Assembly (NCBI GenBank): GCA_965243755.1
Contig: CBDEVW010000004.1
Location: 310,001-374,000 of the forward strand
Direction: 5' to 3'
From: JANSWY01 sp965243755
Lineage (GTDB): Bacteria; Bacteroidota; Bacteroidia; Cytophagales; Cyclobacteriaceae
Length of the DNA: 64,000 nt
Below are positions 17,194-25,900 of this stretch, piece by piece. Positions within the stretch are counted from its first letter, which is position 1. Each line of letters opens with the position of its first letter. The position numbers were made by a program, and so were the translations under genes. A model generated the notes under the pieces. The model was not told the origin of the DNA. It was given only the letters and a program-made list of their open reading frames with translations, and did not search any database.

Positions 17194-18311
17194 TTTTAGC
17201 TGGAGCATTTACACTAACCTTACTTTACACCATTTATTTGGTGACATTAAGGATCGCCTGGATCAATATTCCTGTCCTTTCAAATGAAAGTAATGAAAGC
17301 GAGTATCAAGTGTCTGTCATTATCCCTGTTAGAAATGAAGCGAAACACATATTAAGTCTGCTAACTGATTTCGAACTTCAGACTTTCCCCAGGGAACAGT
17401 TTGAAATTCTGGTGGTTGATGACTATTCGCAAGACCAAACAGTCAATTTGGTCAAAGGGTATATACCACACAGCAAGTTGGCTATTAGAGTTATTTCACT
17501 GGATGCGCTAGATGCTGCAGAAGGAAAAAAAAGTGCCATTACACAAGGAGTTAAGGCGGCAAAAAATGAGATTATACTCTGTACCGACGGAGATTGTACT
17601 GTCCCAAAATACTGGATAGAACAATATGCCCATCAATTTTCTGATCCAGAGGTCCAAATGGTGCTGGGGCCTGTCAGGTTTCTGGAAGGAAACACAACTT
17701 TTAACAGAATGCAGCAACTGGAGTTCGCAGGTCTTATCGGCTTAGGAGGTGCGTCTTTGCAATTGGGGTTACCTACTATGTGTAATGGTGCTAATCTTGG
17801 TTACAGAAAATCATTATTTAACAGCGTCAGAGGCTATGAGGGAAATCAGGATATTGCTTCTGGTGATGATGAGTTTTTATTACAGAAAGCGTTTGACGAA
17901 AATCCAAAATCCGTTAGGTTCCTGAAATCTTCCAAAGCTATTGTTGGCACCTTTGCCAAGAAATCCTTCAGCTCCTTCCTAAGTCAACGTATCAGATGGG
18001 CAGGTAAATGGAAATACCATAAACAGCTCAGGGTAATTATTTGGGCAATCTCAATGTTTTTGTTTCATATTGCACTACTGATGTCCGGGCTTGGAATCTC
18101 ATTGCTGGAGCGTCCGGAAATAGGCCTGGGAATTATTATGATTAAGATATTAGCAGAATATTTTTATATAAAATCTGTTTCTAATAGTATGAAGCTAAAG
18201 GTACCGATCAAAGAGTTTCTGCTGATCCAGCTGATTTACCCTTTTTATATTGTTTTTTTATCTCTAATTTCATTGTTCGTTAACTATCGGTGGAAAGGAA
18301 GGAGTTATTAA
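17190..18311 (+). CDS. Membrane GT2 glycosyltransferase
   Basis: The 373-residue protein starts at a TTG overlapping the upstream stop codon. Helix 1 (about 4-25) is followed by a GT-A domain: VSVIIPVRNEAKHI (41-54), the DGD motif (133-135), GDDE (225-228) and QRIRW (266-270). Three or four membrane helices end the protein. The Q-x-x-R-W motif is that of processive, membrane-embedded transferases and ceramide-type transferases. It is likely inner-membrane, adding sugars to a lipid or polysaccharide with the cognate flippase-like protein. Confidence 0.88.
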   Translation: MILAGAFTLTLLYTIYLVTLRIAWINIPVLSNESNESEYQVSVIIPVRNEAKHILSLLTDFELQTFPREQFEILVVDDYSQDQTVNLVKGYIPHSKLAIRVISLDALDAAEGKKSAITQGVKAAKNEIILCTDGDCTVPKYWIEQYAHQFSDPEVQMVLGPVRFLEGNTTFNRMQQLEFAGLIGLGGASLQLGLPTMCNGANLGYRKSLFNSVRGYEGNQDIASGDDEFLLQKAFDENPKSVRFLKSSKAIVGTFAKKSFSSFLSQRIRWAGKWKYHKQLRVIIWAISMFLFHIALLMSGLGISLLERPEIGLGIIMIKILAEYFYIKSVSNSMKLKVPIKEFLLIQLIYPFYIVFLSLISLFVNYRWKGRSY

Positions 18312-18571
18312 TGAGTGATTTAGAGTACGACGTATTAGATGAGCTATATTTTGTGATTTCTTTTGAGGATCTGATGAACAAAACAGACCTGGAAGATCAT
18401 GAATTGAAAAAGATCTTACAGAAGTTGCTGCAAAAGAAGTGGATTAAGTGTCTTTCTTCCAGTACAGAGGACGTTCTTGAAGAGGATCTTAATTTAGAAA
18501 GGGATGCAAGAAGATATTACTATCTGGCTACCAAAGCTGGTCTTATGGCACACAATAGTAATGGACAATGA
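18311..18571 (+). CDS. Small winged-helix-like protein
   Basis: The 86-residue protein starts at an ATG that shares one base with the preceding stop and ends with a 4-base overlap into the PP2C gene. The helical pattern FEDLMNKTDLEDHELKKILQKLLQKKWIKCL followed by a YYYLATKAGL wing resembles a winged helix. I do not recognise a named family. The translational coupling on both sides suggests it acts with the downstream phosphatase, perhaps as a regulator or partner. Confidence 0.65.
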   Translation: MSDLEYDVLDELYFVISFEDLMNKTDLEDHELKKILQKLLQKKWIKCLSSSTEDVLEEDLNLERDARRYYYLATKAGLMAHNSNGQ

Positions 18572-19767
18572 TTGAATCAAAGGACTCACAAATAAAGGAT
18601 TTGCAACTGAAAGCGTTGCTGGAGATCACTCAGGCCATTAATAATAACCTGTCTGAAGAATCTTTATATAAAATCTATCGGTTTACACTTCTGGCAGATC
18701 TCAAAATTGAAAAGATTGCGTTATTTGTGCTGGACGCGGAATGGATTTGTAAGGTGAATTATGGGACAAGCATTAAAATGGATGGCCATTCTTTACCTGA
18801 GGAGTACCAGAAAATCACCAAGCCTCAGAAAATGGATTCCTGTGATGAGGAATTTTGTGAGTTTGATGAGGTATTTCCGGTTTCGCATAAAGATAAATTG
18901 CTGGCTGTGGTCTTTTTGGGAGGAATAGCGGATGTTGAAGAACAAGCTGTAGATGTTACCTTCTTGCAGGCTTTAACTAATATCATTATTGTGGCTATCG
19001 AAAACAAAAAGCTGGCCAGGAAGCAAATTGAGCAAGAAGCCTACAGGAAAGAACTCGAAATCGCCAAGCAGGTACAGAATTATCTGATACCAAATAAGTT
19101 GCCCTATGATACAGATTTGCAACTGGAGGCAAGCTATATACCACATCAGGACGTAGGTGGCGACTATTATGATTACATCCCTCTGCCTGATAATAAGTTC
19201 ATGGTTTGTATTGCCGATGTTAGCGGAAAGGGAGTCCCGGCCGCACTGCTGATGTCCAATTTCCAGGCATCACTTCGTACGTTGGTGAGGAAGTCATCAG
19301 ATTTGAAAGAAATTATAGAGGAATTGAATTACCAAATCAATTTCAGTGGTAACGGAGAAAACTTCATTACCTTTTTTATCGCCATATTTGATAGTAACTC
19401 ACGGGAACTTCATTTTGTAAATTGCGGTCATAATCCGCCAATCCTGGTGAGGAACAATAAGCATGAGTTGTTGGAAGCGGGCACTACAGTTTTAGGCATG
19501 TTCAACCCATTGCCATTCATTGAAGTAGGGCATCTGGAGCTCAAAGAAGATTTTCTTTTATTTTCTTACACTGACGGTGTGATTGAAACCTTTAACGATC
19601 AGGGAGAGGAGTTTGGACAGGAACGATTGGTTGAGATCATAGTAGCATATGGAAGCGAGGAACCAGCTCAAATACATGCAGCAGTTTTTAATGAAGTGGA
19701 CGACTTCAGAGGGGAAAACAGCTACAGAGATGACATCACCATGTTGTCGTGCAAAGTAACCCGATAG
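18568..19767 (+). CDS. PP2C-type phosphatase with GAF-like sensor (RsbU/SpoIIE family)
   Basis: The 399-residue cytoplasmic protein has a GAF-like N-terminal domain (about 15-150), a short coiled coil (about 150-172) and a SpoIIE/RsbU PP2C domain (about 185-399). Metal-binding motifs are DVGGDYYDY (195-203), DVSGKG (217-222), TDGVIE and the late RDDITML. Family members dephosphorylate anti-anti-sigma or other STAS-type regulators. No STAS or HPK partner is encoded in the window. It is embedded in an operon with glycan genes. Confidence 0.92.
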   Translation: MIESKDSQIKDLQLKALLEITQAINNNLSEESLYKIYRFTLLADLKIEKIALFVLDAEWICKVNYGTSIKMDGHSLPEEYQKITKPQKMDSCDEEFCEFDEVFPVSHKDKLLAVVFLGGIADVEEQAVDVTFLQALTNIIIVAIENKKLARKQIEQEAYRKELEIAKQVQNYLIPNKLPYDTDLQLEASYIPHQDVGGDYYDYIPLPDNKFMVCIADVSGKGVPAALLMSNFQASLRTLVRKSSDLKEIIEELNYQINFSGNGENFITFFIAIFDSNSRELHFVNCGHNPPILVRNNKHELLEAGTTVLGMFNPLPFIEVGHLELKEDFLLFSYTDGVIETFNDQGEEFGQERLVEIIVAYGSEEPAQIHAAVFNEVDDFRGENSYRDDITMLSCKVTR

Positions 19768-19769
19768 CG

Positions 19770-20402
19770 GTGAGGTCCTATTTTTTCAAAACTCCTTTCT
19801 GGTTAAAATGGGCATTCCCAACTTTGGTTTGGAACGCAGAAGGCAGTACTGATAAAAGCATAGCGCTGACCTTTGATGATGGCCCAATTCCGGAAATCAC
19901 ACCATGGGTGCTCAAAATACTGGAGGAAAGAGCGGTCAAAGCTACCTTTTTTGTTGTTGGTCAAAACGCTGAAAAATATCCGGAGTTATTGAAGGAATTA
20001 GTCAGCAACGGACACCGAATAGGTAATCATACCCAAAATCACCTGAATGGCTGGAAGACATCTGATGCTGCTTATATTAAAAGTATCCTTCAGTGTCAGT
20101 CGGTGATTGATCGCTATTATGATGGTGAAAAATTGTTTCGTCCTCCTTATGGGAAAATAAAGCCTTCACAAATCAAACGAATTGCGAAATCTCATAAAAT
20201 TGTAATGTGGGATTATCTGATCGGTGATTTTGACATGTCACAAAATTCAGAGGAACTGTATTCCAGAGCCGTTGATGGCGTGAAAAATAACTCGATCGTA
20301 ATATTTCATGATAGCATAAAAGCAGAAAAACATTTGAGAGCGCTACTGCCTCGATTTCTTGATCATTTTCTTGAACAGGAGTACACATTTAAGACCTTAT
20401 AG
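19770..20402 (+). CDS. Polysaccharide deacetylase (NodB-like)
   Basis: About 210 residues from a GTG at 19770, two bases after the preceding stop; another GTG at 19749 would overlap. The carbohydrate esterase 4 motifs are present: LTFDDGP (catalytic and metal Asp), NHTQNH (zinc His pair), RPPYGK and a final FHDS. It removes acetyl groups from N-acetylated sugars. There is no signal peptide, but HKIVMWDY and other features fit a family seen near glycosyltransferases. Confidence 0.9.
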   Translation: MRSYFFKTPFWLKWAFPTLVWNAEGSTDKSIALTFDDGPIPEITPWVLKILEERAVKATFFVVGQNAEKYPELLKELVSNGHRIGNHTQNHLNGWKTSDAAYIKSILQCQSVIDRYYDGEKLFRPPYGKIKPSQIKRIAKSHKIVMWDYLIGDFDMSQNSEELYSRAVDGVKNNSIVIFHDSIKAEKHLRALLPRFLDHFLEQEYTFKTL

Positions 20403-20439
20403 TTTTAATTTGCCGTTTGGCCGTTAACCCAGTTGTCAA

Positions 20440-21216
20440 ATGCGATATGTTGAAACACATGCTCATATCTATTTGGAGCATTTTGAGAAAGATTTAGACG
20501 ATATTATTTCCAGGGCACAGGAAGCTGGCATTGGCAAAATATATATGCCAAACATTGATCATACGTCCATAGACCGCATGATGGAACTGGAAATGAAATA
20601 CCCCGACCTTTGTGTAGCAACTATGGGCCTTCATCCATGTAGTGTAAATAAAGACTTTGAGAAACAGCTATACGAAGTGGAGGAATGGCTGGGTAAAAGA
20701 AAGTTTGCTGCAGTAGGAGAGATGGGTACCGACCTGTATTGGGACAAAACCAACTATAAATACCAGGTAGAAGCATTTAAGATTCAGTGTCAGTTGGCCA
20801 TACAGCATGAAGTGCCAATCATCATTCATTGCAGAGACTCTCTGAGGGAAACAATTGATTTGGTGAAGGAAATCAATGACGACCAGCTAAAGGGAGTATT
20901 TCATTGTTTTGGTGGATCTTTGGAGGAAGCGAAGGAGATCACCGAACTTGGATTTTACCTGGGGATTGGCGGGGTTTTGACCTTTAAGAATAGTAGCTTG
21001 AAGGAGTACATCGCAGATATCGACATTAACAAAATTGTTCTGGAGACGGATTCCCCATATTTGACACCCGCTCCGCATCGAGGAAAAAGAAACGAACCTT
21101 CTTATATACCACTCATTGCTGAAAAGCTAAGGGAACACACAAGCCTGGAAGAAGATGAGATTGCCAGTATTACAACCAAAAATGCATTAAAATTATTTCA
21201 GGCCAATGAACTATAA
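20440..21216 (+). CDS. TatD-family metal-dependent hydrolase
   Basis: The 258-residue protein has the TatD motifs: ETHAHIYL (metal-binding His pair, H7 and H9), AVGEMGTD (Glu), IIIHCRDS (His), GVFHCFGG and LETDSPYLTP (Asp). Family members act as 3'-5' DNases or other phosphodiesterases. It is separated by 37 bases from the deacetylase and overlaps the next gene by 11 bases. Confidence 0.93.
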   Translation: MRYVETHAHIYLEHFEKDLDDIISRAQEAGIGKIYMPNIDHTSIDRMMELEMKYPDLCVATMGLHPCSVNKDFEKQLYEVEEWLGKRKFAAVGEMGTDLYWDKTNYKYQVEAFKIQCQLAIQHEVPIIIHCRDSLRETIDLVKEINDDQLKGVFHCFGGSLEEAKEITELGFYLGIGGVLTFKNSSLKEYIADIDINKIVLETDSPYLTPAPHRGKRNEPSYIPLIAEKLREHTSLEEDEIASITTKNALKLFQANEL

Positions 21217-22273
21217 GATAGTCAACATAAAAACCACTGCCGGCAAAGATCCGGATTCCAGTATTTTGATTATTTACACCGGAGGAACATTCGGGATGGC
21301 CTATGATAAGTCTGGAAGCCTGGCGCCATTCAACTTTGGGCGAGTATTAGAAAGTATTCCGGAATTAAGTGCCCTGGAACTAAAATTAACAGTGATTTCC
21401 TTCCCAGAACCTCAGGATTCATCCAATGTGAATCATGAGCACTGGGTAGACCTTGGTTATATCATCTATGAGAATTATGCGCAGTACGACGGGTTTGTCA
21501 TTCTTCATGGCACAGACACCATGGCCTATTCAGCATCAGCATTGAGTTTTATGCTAAAAGGCCTGAATAAACCGGTGATTTTCACCGGAGCACAAATTCC
21601 AATTGGGTTTATCCGATCAGATGCCAGGGAAAATCTGATCACAGCACTTGAAATTGCTTCCTCTAAAAAGGATGGGGTGCCAATCATCAATGAGGTTTGT
21701 ATCTATTTTAACTTTTTTCTGCTGCGTGGAAATAGATCTCAAAAAATCAGGAGTAGTACATTCGCGGCATTTGAATCCGAGAATTACCCGAAGTTAGCAG
21801 AAGCTGGTATTTTCATCGAATACAATTTTTCGGCACTGCAACCACATGACCCCAACGCCAAGCTGACCATGAAGAAGAATTTTGATGATAATGTGGTGGT
21901 TTTAAAGCTATTTCCAGGAATCAATGAAACATTGGTGAAGAGCATTTTGGGAACTGAGGGGCTAAAAGGGGTGGTATTAGAGACCTATGGATCAGGAAAT
22001 ACAATGAATTACCCCTGGTTCCTTGATTGCCTGAAAGATGCTAACGATAGAGGTATACTACTGTTTAATGTATCGCAATGTAGTGGCGGTGAGGTGATTA
22101 TGGGAAGATATGAAACCAGCAAGACACTTAGTGATCTTGGAGTGTTGAGTGGAGGTGATATTACTACAGAAGCGGCCCTTACTAAAATGATGCTTTTACT
22201 GGGTGAGGAGAAGAAACTTGAAATAATTAAAAATAAACTCCAAATGCCACTAAATGGCGAAATGGACTATTAA
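21206..22273 (+). CDS. Type I asparaginase
   Basis: The 355-residue protein has the two threonine motifs of bacterial L-asparaginases: YTGGTFGM (T25/T28) and HGTDTMAYSASAL (about 98-110). No signal peptide is present, so it should be the cytoplasmic, low-affinity type I enzyme converting asparagine to aspartate and ammonia. It is last of the seven-gene operon and precedes tRNA-Ser. Confidence 0.93.
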   Translation: MNYKIVNIKTTAGKDPDSSILIIYTGGTFGMAYDKSGSLAPFNFGRVLESIPELSALELKLTVISFPEPQDSSNVNHEHWVDLGYIIYENYAQYDGFVILHGTDTMAYSASALSFMLKGLNKPVIFTGAQIPIGFIRSDARENLITALEIASSKKDGVPIINEVCIYFNFFLLRGNRSQKIRSSTFAAFESENYPKLAEAGIFIEYNFSALQPHDPNAKLTMKKNFDDNVVVLKLFPGINETLVKSILGTEGLKGVVLETYGSGNTMNYPWFLDCLKDANDRGILLFNVSQCSGGEVIMGRYETSKTLSDLGVLSGGDITTEAALTKMMLLLGEEKKLEIIKNKLQMPLNGEMDY

Positions 22274-22337
22274 ATGCCATTAAGGTAAATTTGATTGCAA
22301 AACTTGCATAACGTAATTTTTATTATTTGATTTGTTG

Positions 22338-22352
22338 CCGGAGAAAATCCGG
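22338..22352 (+). other. Small hairpin just before tRNA-Ser
   Basis: CCGGA (22338-22342) pairs with TCCGG (22348-22352) across a 5-base loop, ending 6 bases before the mature tRNA. It could help 5' processing. It has no T-tract. Confidence 0.35.
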
Positions 22353-22358
22353 GTATTT

Positions 22359-22447
22359 GGAGAGGTGGCCGAGTGGTTGAAGGCGCACGCCTGGAAAGTG
22401 TGTATACTCTTCACGGGGTATCGAGGGTTCGAATCCCTCTCTCTCCG
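22359..22447 (+). tRNA. tRNA-Ser (GGA)
   Basis: An 89-base type II tRNA. The acceptor GGAGAGG pairs with TCTCTCC plus discriminator G, the D-arm is GGCCGAGTGG, the anticodon loop CTGGAAA gives GGA, a long variable arm follows, and the T-arm is GGGTTCGAATCCC. The 3' CCA is not encoded. Confidence 0.96.
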
Positions 22448-22521
22448 CTGTATTAACCGGGAAATAAATAAACAAGAATAGATTAGTTAAACTTAACCGA
22501 AGATTCAATTTAAACTAGATT

Positions 22522-23361
22522 ATGAAAAAGCTATTTACATTATTGATGCTTACCGGTGTTCTTATGTTCAGCCAGAACACTTACGCACAAGAGGAGCAAG
22601 AGGGAGATACTACTGAAGTGGCTACTGATACTGCATCTACTGAGGAAGTTGTTTTTGATGACAATGCAGATGCAACTGATGAGGCTGATACTCAAACTTT
22701 CGTTGAAGAAGAGCCTGTAAGTGATGCCGGATTTCATCAAGTAATCAAAAAGCAGTTTATTGATGGTGGATGGCAGTTCATGAGTATCGTACTTGCATGT
22801 TTGATACTTGGTCTTGCTATTGCAATTGAAAGAATTATCACCTTGAACCTGGCCAGCACTAACACTAAGAAATTATTGGCTCGAGTAGAAGATGCACTTT
22901 CTTCTGGTGGAGTTGAAGCTGCTAAGGATGTTTGTAGAAATACAAGAGGTCCTGTAGCATCTATTTTCGTTCAGGGATTAATGAGAATGTCAGAAGGTAT
23001 AGAAATGGTTGAAAAATCAATCATCGCTTACGGATCTGTTGAAATGGGTAAATTGGAAAGAGGTATGGTTTGGGTTTCTCTATTCATCTCTCTGGCTCCA
23101 ATGCTTGGTTTCATGGGAACTGTAATTGGTATGATCGATGCATTCGACGCTATCGCTGAAGCTGGTGACGTATCTCCTGCACTTGTGGCAGATGGTATTA
23201 AGCAGGCACTTTTAACTACAGTAGGTGGACTGATCGTTGCGGTAATTCTTCAGTTATTCTACAACTACCTGATTTCTAAAATTGACTCTATTGTAAACTC
23301 AATGGAAGATGCGTCTATTTCATTAGTAGACATGCTTGTTAAGCACAACCTAACTAAATAA
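22522..23361 (+). CDS. exbB: MotA/TolQ/ExbB proton channel protein
   Basis: The 279-residue protein has a signal-like N-terminus (about 1-22), then an acidic Thr/Glu/Asp-rich periplasmic stretch (about 23-65) common in Bacteroidota ExbB. Transmembrane segments follow near 84-103, 183-208 and 227-250. The LAPMLGFMGTVIGMIDAF and ALLTTVGGLIVAV segments are those that line the ExbB/TolQ pore. With ExbD it uses the proton gradient to energise TonB or Tol. It leads a four-gene cluster. Confidence 0.94.
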   Translation: MKKLFTLLMLTGVLMFSQNTYAQEEQEGDTTEVATDTASTEEVVFDDNADATDEADTQTFVEEEPVSDAGFHQVIKKQFIDGGWQFMSIVLACLILGLAIAIERIITLNLASTNTKKLLARVEDALSSGGVEAAKDVCRNTRGPVASIFVQGLMRMSEGIEMVEKSIIAYGSVEMGKLERGMVWVSLFISLAPMLGFMGTVIGMIDAFDAIAEAGDVSPALVADGIKQALLTTVGGLIVAVILQLFYNYLISKIDSIVNSMEDASISLVDMLVKHNLTK

Positions 23362-23370
23362 GAAGACTGC

Positions 23371-23682
23371 ATGGAAAATTTTGTAAATATAATGCTATGG
23401 GCGAGCTATGTTTTAGTAGCAGCCTCAGTAGTACTGGCGATTGTACTACCGCTTATCAATGCAATTGATAACCCTAAAGGACTTGTGAAAGGAGCTGTTG
23501 GTCTTGTTGGCCTTTTGGTGATCTTTTTCCTAGGCTGGGCAATTGCAGACGGTACGGCTGTAGGGACATCCAGTGCGGGAGTAGCCAAGTTTGTTGGTGG
23601 AGCTCTGATCACTATGTATATTTTGACAATTGGTGCCCTGGGAGGCATTGTTTATACTGAAATAGCAAAAGCAATTAAATAA
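23371..23682 (+). CDS. Small three-helix membrane protein between exbB and exbD
   Basis: The 103-residue protein has three predicted transmembrane helices (about 7-28, 38-58 and 70-95) with small residues. It lies 9 bases after exbB and shares one base with the next exbD. I know it only as a recurring unnamed neighbour of ExbB/ExbD in Bacteroidota. It may be an accessory subunit of the proton channel. No charged catalytic motif is seen, apart from Asp in the second segment (GWAIADG). Confidence 0.75.
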   Translation: MENFVNIMLWASYVLVAASVVLAIVLPLINAIDNPKGLVKGAVGLVGLLVIFFLGWAIADGTAVGTSSAGVAKFVGGALITMYILTIGALGGIVYTEIAKAIK

Positions 23683-24329
23683 TGGCAAGAAGCAAGAATA
23701 GAGGATCAACAGAGGTGAATGCCGGTTCAATGGCCGACATTGCATTCTTGTTGCTTATCTTCTTCCTGGTTACTACTACGATAGCTAACGATAAGGGGAT
23801 AGCAATGCGACTGCCACCGCCTCCAGATCCAAATAACCCACCACCTGAGGTGACCAAGAATGATAAAAACATATTTAAGATTCTTGCTAACTCACAGGAT
23901 AGACTTTTGGTGGAGGATGAACCCTGGGAACAAGATCCAGGGGAACTGAAAGAGGAAATCAAGAAGTTTATATTGAACTTTGGAAACCCAAGTCCGGAAG
24001 GTCTGGATATTTACAACTCCTTACCTCCTAAAATGAAGGCATACATCAGTGCGAACGGACGAAGAGAGGATTCTTCGGAAGATCCTACTGAAGCTGTGGT
24101 TTCATTTAAGGCACAAAGGGGAACCAGCTATGAACTGTACATTCAGGTATTGGATGCTATTAACAAGGCATACAATGAGGTGTATGGAGAAAGAGTTGGT
24201 TTAACTGCTGAAGAGTTTCTTAACCTGGATAAGAGTAACGACATTCAGAAGGATCTCTATGACAGGGCTCGTCAGGGAATTCCAAGAGCGATTTCAATTG
24301 CAGAACCAGATAAAGTAGGAAGTAGATAA
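23682..24329 (+). CDS. ExbD/TolR-family biopolymer transport protein (first copy)
   Basis: The 215-residue protein has one N-terminal transmembrane helix with the essential Asp, in SMADIAFLLLIFFLVTTT (about 16-34), followed by a Pro-rich linker and a large periplasmic domain. It is longer than E. coli ExbD (about 141), with an inserted central region of about 70 residues. It overlaps the next gene by one base. Confidence 0.93.
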   Translation: MARSKNRGSTEVNAGSMADIAFLLLIFFLVTTTIANDKGIAMRLPPPPDPNNPPPEVTKNDKNIFKILANSQDRLLVEDEPWEQDPGELKEEIKKFILNFGNPSPEGLDIYNSLPPKMKAYISANGRREDSSEDPTEAVVSFKAQRGTSYELYIQVLDAINKAYNEVYGERVGLTAEEFLNLDKSNDIQKDLYDRARQGIPRAISIAEPDKVGSR

Positions 24330-24793
24330 TGGGAAAGTTTAGCAAAAGTTCAAGAACATCTCAGGATATCCCTACGGCGGCACTTCCTGATATTATTTTC
24401 ATGCTGTTATTCTTCTTCATGGTAACAACTGTACTTAGAGAAGATGATATTTTGGTAGTACAAAAATTACCAAAAGCTACGCAGCTTACGAAAATCGAGA
24501 AGAAGTCTTTGGTCAGTTACATATACATAGGCGCTCCAAAAAATACGGAGCAATATGGATCTGAGCCTAAGATTCAGACCAACGATGTGTTTACTGAAAT
24601 CGACGATATCATACAGTTTGTGAATCAGGAGAAGGATGCTCTTGATGAAAACCAGAGAGATAAGATTACAATGTCTTTCAAGGTGGACCAGGAAACTGAA
24701 ATGGGTATTGTATCTGATGTTCAGGAGAAATTACGTGAAGCAAATGCATTAAAAGTATTGTACAGCTCACGAAAAACTGCATCTGAGGAATAG
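24329..24793 (+). CDS. ExbD/TolR-family biopolymer transport protein (second copy)
   Basis: The 154-residue protein has a single transmembrane helix with the conserved Asp in TAALPDIIFMLLFFFMVTT (about 16-34) and a periplasmic domain ending SSRKTASEE. Two different ExbD proteins with one ExbB are common in Bacteroidota; they may pair in one channel complex. A strong terminator follows 29 bases later. Confidence 0.93.
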   Translation: MGKFSKSSRTSQDIPTAALPDIIFMLLFFFMVTTVLREDDILVVQKLPKATQLTKIEKKSLVSYIYIGAPKNTEQYGSEPKIQTNDVFTEIDDIIQFVNQEKDALDENQRDKITMSFKVDQETEMGIVSDVQEKLREANALKVLYSSRKTASEE

Positions 24794-24822
24794 CGAATTG
24801 ATTATTCCAAAATAGAAATATG

Positions 24823-24850
24823 AAAGGTGACTGTAATTGTCACCTTTTTT
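24823..24850 (+). terminator. Intrinsic terminator of the exbB cluster
   Basis: AAAGGTGAC (24823-24831) and GTCACCTTT (24839-24847) form a perfect 9-bp stem with a 7-base loop, followed by T. On the plus strand it ends the exbB-exbD operon. Confidence 0.9.
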
Positions 24851-24876
24851 ATTTAATAATTATCCTGTCTTCTAAT

Positions 24877-25389
24877 TTAAGAGACTGATTTTTTAGGATT
24901 TAAATAGGGGAGCCACTCATTTTGAACCCGGCCATTTGACTCACGAAGGAACATCACATACGAAGGCTTCATTGGTTGATTCATGAGCTTTAAGCCAACT
25001 TCTTCCAGACTATAATCTCCTTTTTTCGCATTGCACTTTTGACATGCCGTAGCAAGATTAGTCCAGGTGGATTTACCCCCTTTTGATTTAGGGATTACAT
25101 GGTCAATGGTGAGATTTTTACTAGTGCCACAATACTGACACTGATGTTTATCTCTTTTGAATATATTGTAGCGGGTTAATACCACGCCACGGTAAGGAAT
25201 GTTTATATAACGGTTGATTCGGATCACCGCTGGTAACGGATAAGATTTAGAGACTGTTCTGAGATATCGGTTTTCTGACTGATCAATCATTTCAGCCTTG
25301 TTTAAATAAACTAATAGAAAAGCCCGATATGCAGAACAGACAGTGATAGGACTGTAATCCTGATTCAATACCAGTACTTTTCCTTGCAT
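24877..25389 (-). CDS. HNH endonuclease family protein
   Basis: The 170-residue protein contains a zinc-coordinated HNH motif: CQYCGTSKNLTIDHVIPKS (two Cys, catalytic DH) followed by WTNLATACQKCN. The N-terminus VLVLNQDYSPITVCSAYRA is shared by a widespread housekeeping HNH group. It lies 1 base after smpB in the tsaD-smpB-HNH operon. No intron or mobile element surrounds it, so it is not a homing nuclease. Confidence 0.9.
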   Translation of the reverse strand: MQGKVLVLNQDYSPITVCSAYRAFLLVYLNKAEMIDQSENRYLRTVSKSYPLPAVIRINRYINIPYRGVVLTRYNIFKRDKHQCQYCGTSKNLTIDHVIPKSKGGKSTWTNLATACQKCNAKKGDYSLEEVGLKLMNQPMKPSYVMFLRESNGRVQNEWLPYLNPKKSVS

Positions 25390-25390
25390 A

Positions 25391-25855
25391 TCAGTATTTC
25401 ATTTGTTTCAACTCTCTTTCCTGATCCTTTTTCTTCATGCTTTCCCTCTTGTCGTACAATTTCTTGCCTTTAGCAAGACCAACCTCAAGCTTGGCAAAAC
25501 CACGTTTGTTAATGTACAGTTTTGTAGGTACAATGGTGAATCCTTTTTCTTCGGTTTTGCCTTTTAGCTTTTCAATTTCTCTTTTATTCAAAAGAAGTTT
25601 CCGTTCCCTGGTCGGTTCATGATTTGTGAATGAACCCTGTTCGTAGGGAGAGATTGTCATTCCTTTTACAAACAATTCATCTCTGTGAATGTGGCAATAG
25701 GCCTCTTGTAAAGAAACCTTCCCTTCACGGATAGATTTAATCTCAGTACCCTTAAGCACCATCCCAGCTTCGAAAGTGTCAGAAATGGTAAACTCATGAA
25801 ATGCTTTACGGTTCTTTATGCTGACGTTATTCGAAAATCTCTCCTTTCCTCCCAT
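25391..25855 (-). CDS. smpB: SsrA-binding protein SmpB
   Basis: The 154-residue protein has the oligonucleotide-binding fold of SmpB: VSIKNRKAFHEF, GTEIKSIREGKVSLQEAY and a basic C-terminal tail (KLYDKRESMKKKDQERELKQMKY) that acts in the decoding centre. It delivers tmRNA to stalled ribosomes. It lies between tsaD and the HNH gene. Confidence 0.96.
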   Translation of the reverse strand: MGGKERFSNNVSIKNRKAFHEFTISDTFEAGMVLKGTEIKSIREGKVSLQEAYCHIHRDELFVKGMTISPYEQGSFTNHEPTRERKLLLNKREIEKLKGKTEEKGFTIVPTKLYINKRGFAKLEVGLAKGKKLYDKRESMKKKDQERELKQMKY

Positions 25856-25900
25856 GTTACTAAAATTACTTTACAATTGTTATTTATCAAATTAATCTAT

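Noticed and set aside
22323..22508. Minus-strand ORF of 61 residues
   Set aside because: It covers tRNA-Ser in antisense and contains the typical false REGFEPSIP peptide that comes from tRNA sequences.
24877..25389. HNH protein as a homing endonuclease or mobile element
   Set aside because: It is in a conserved housekeeping operon with smpB and tsaD, with no intron or flanking repeats.
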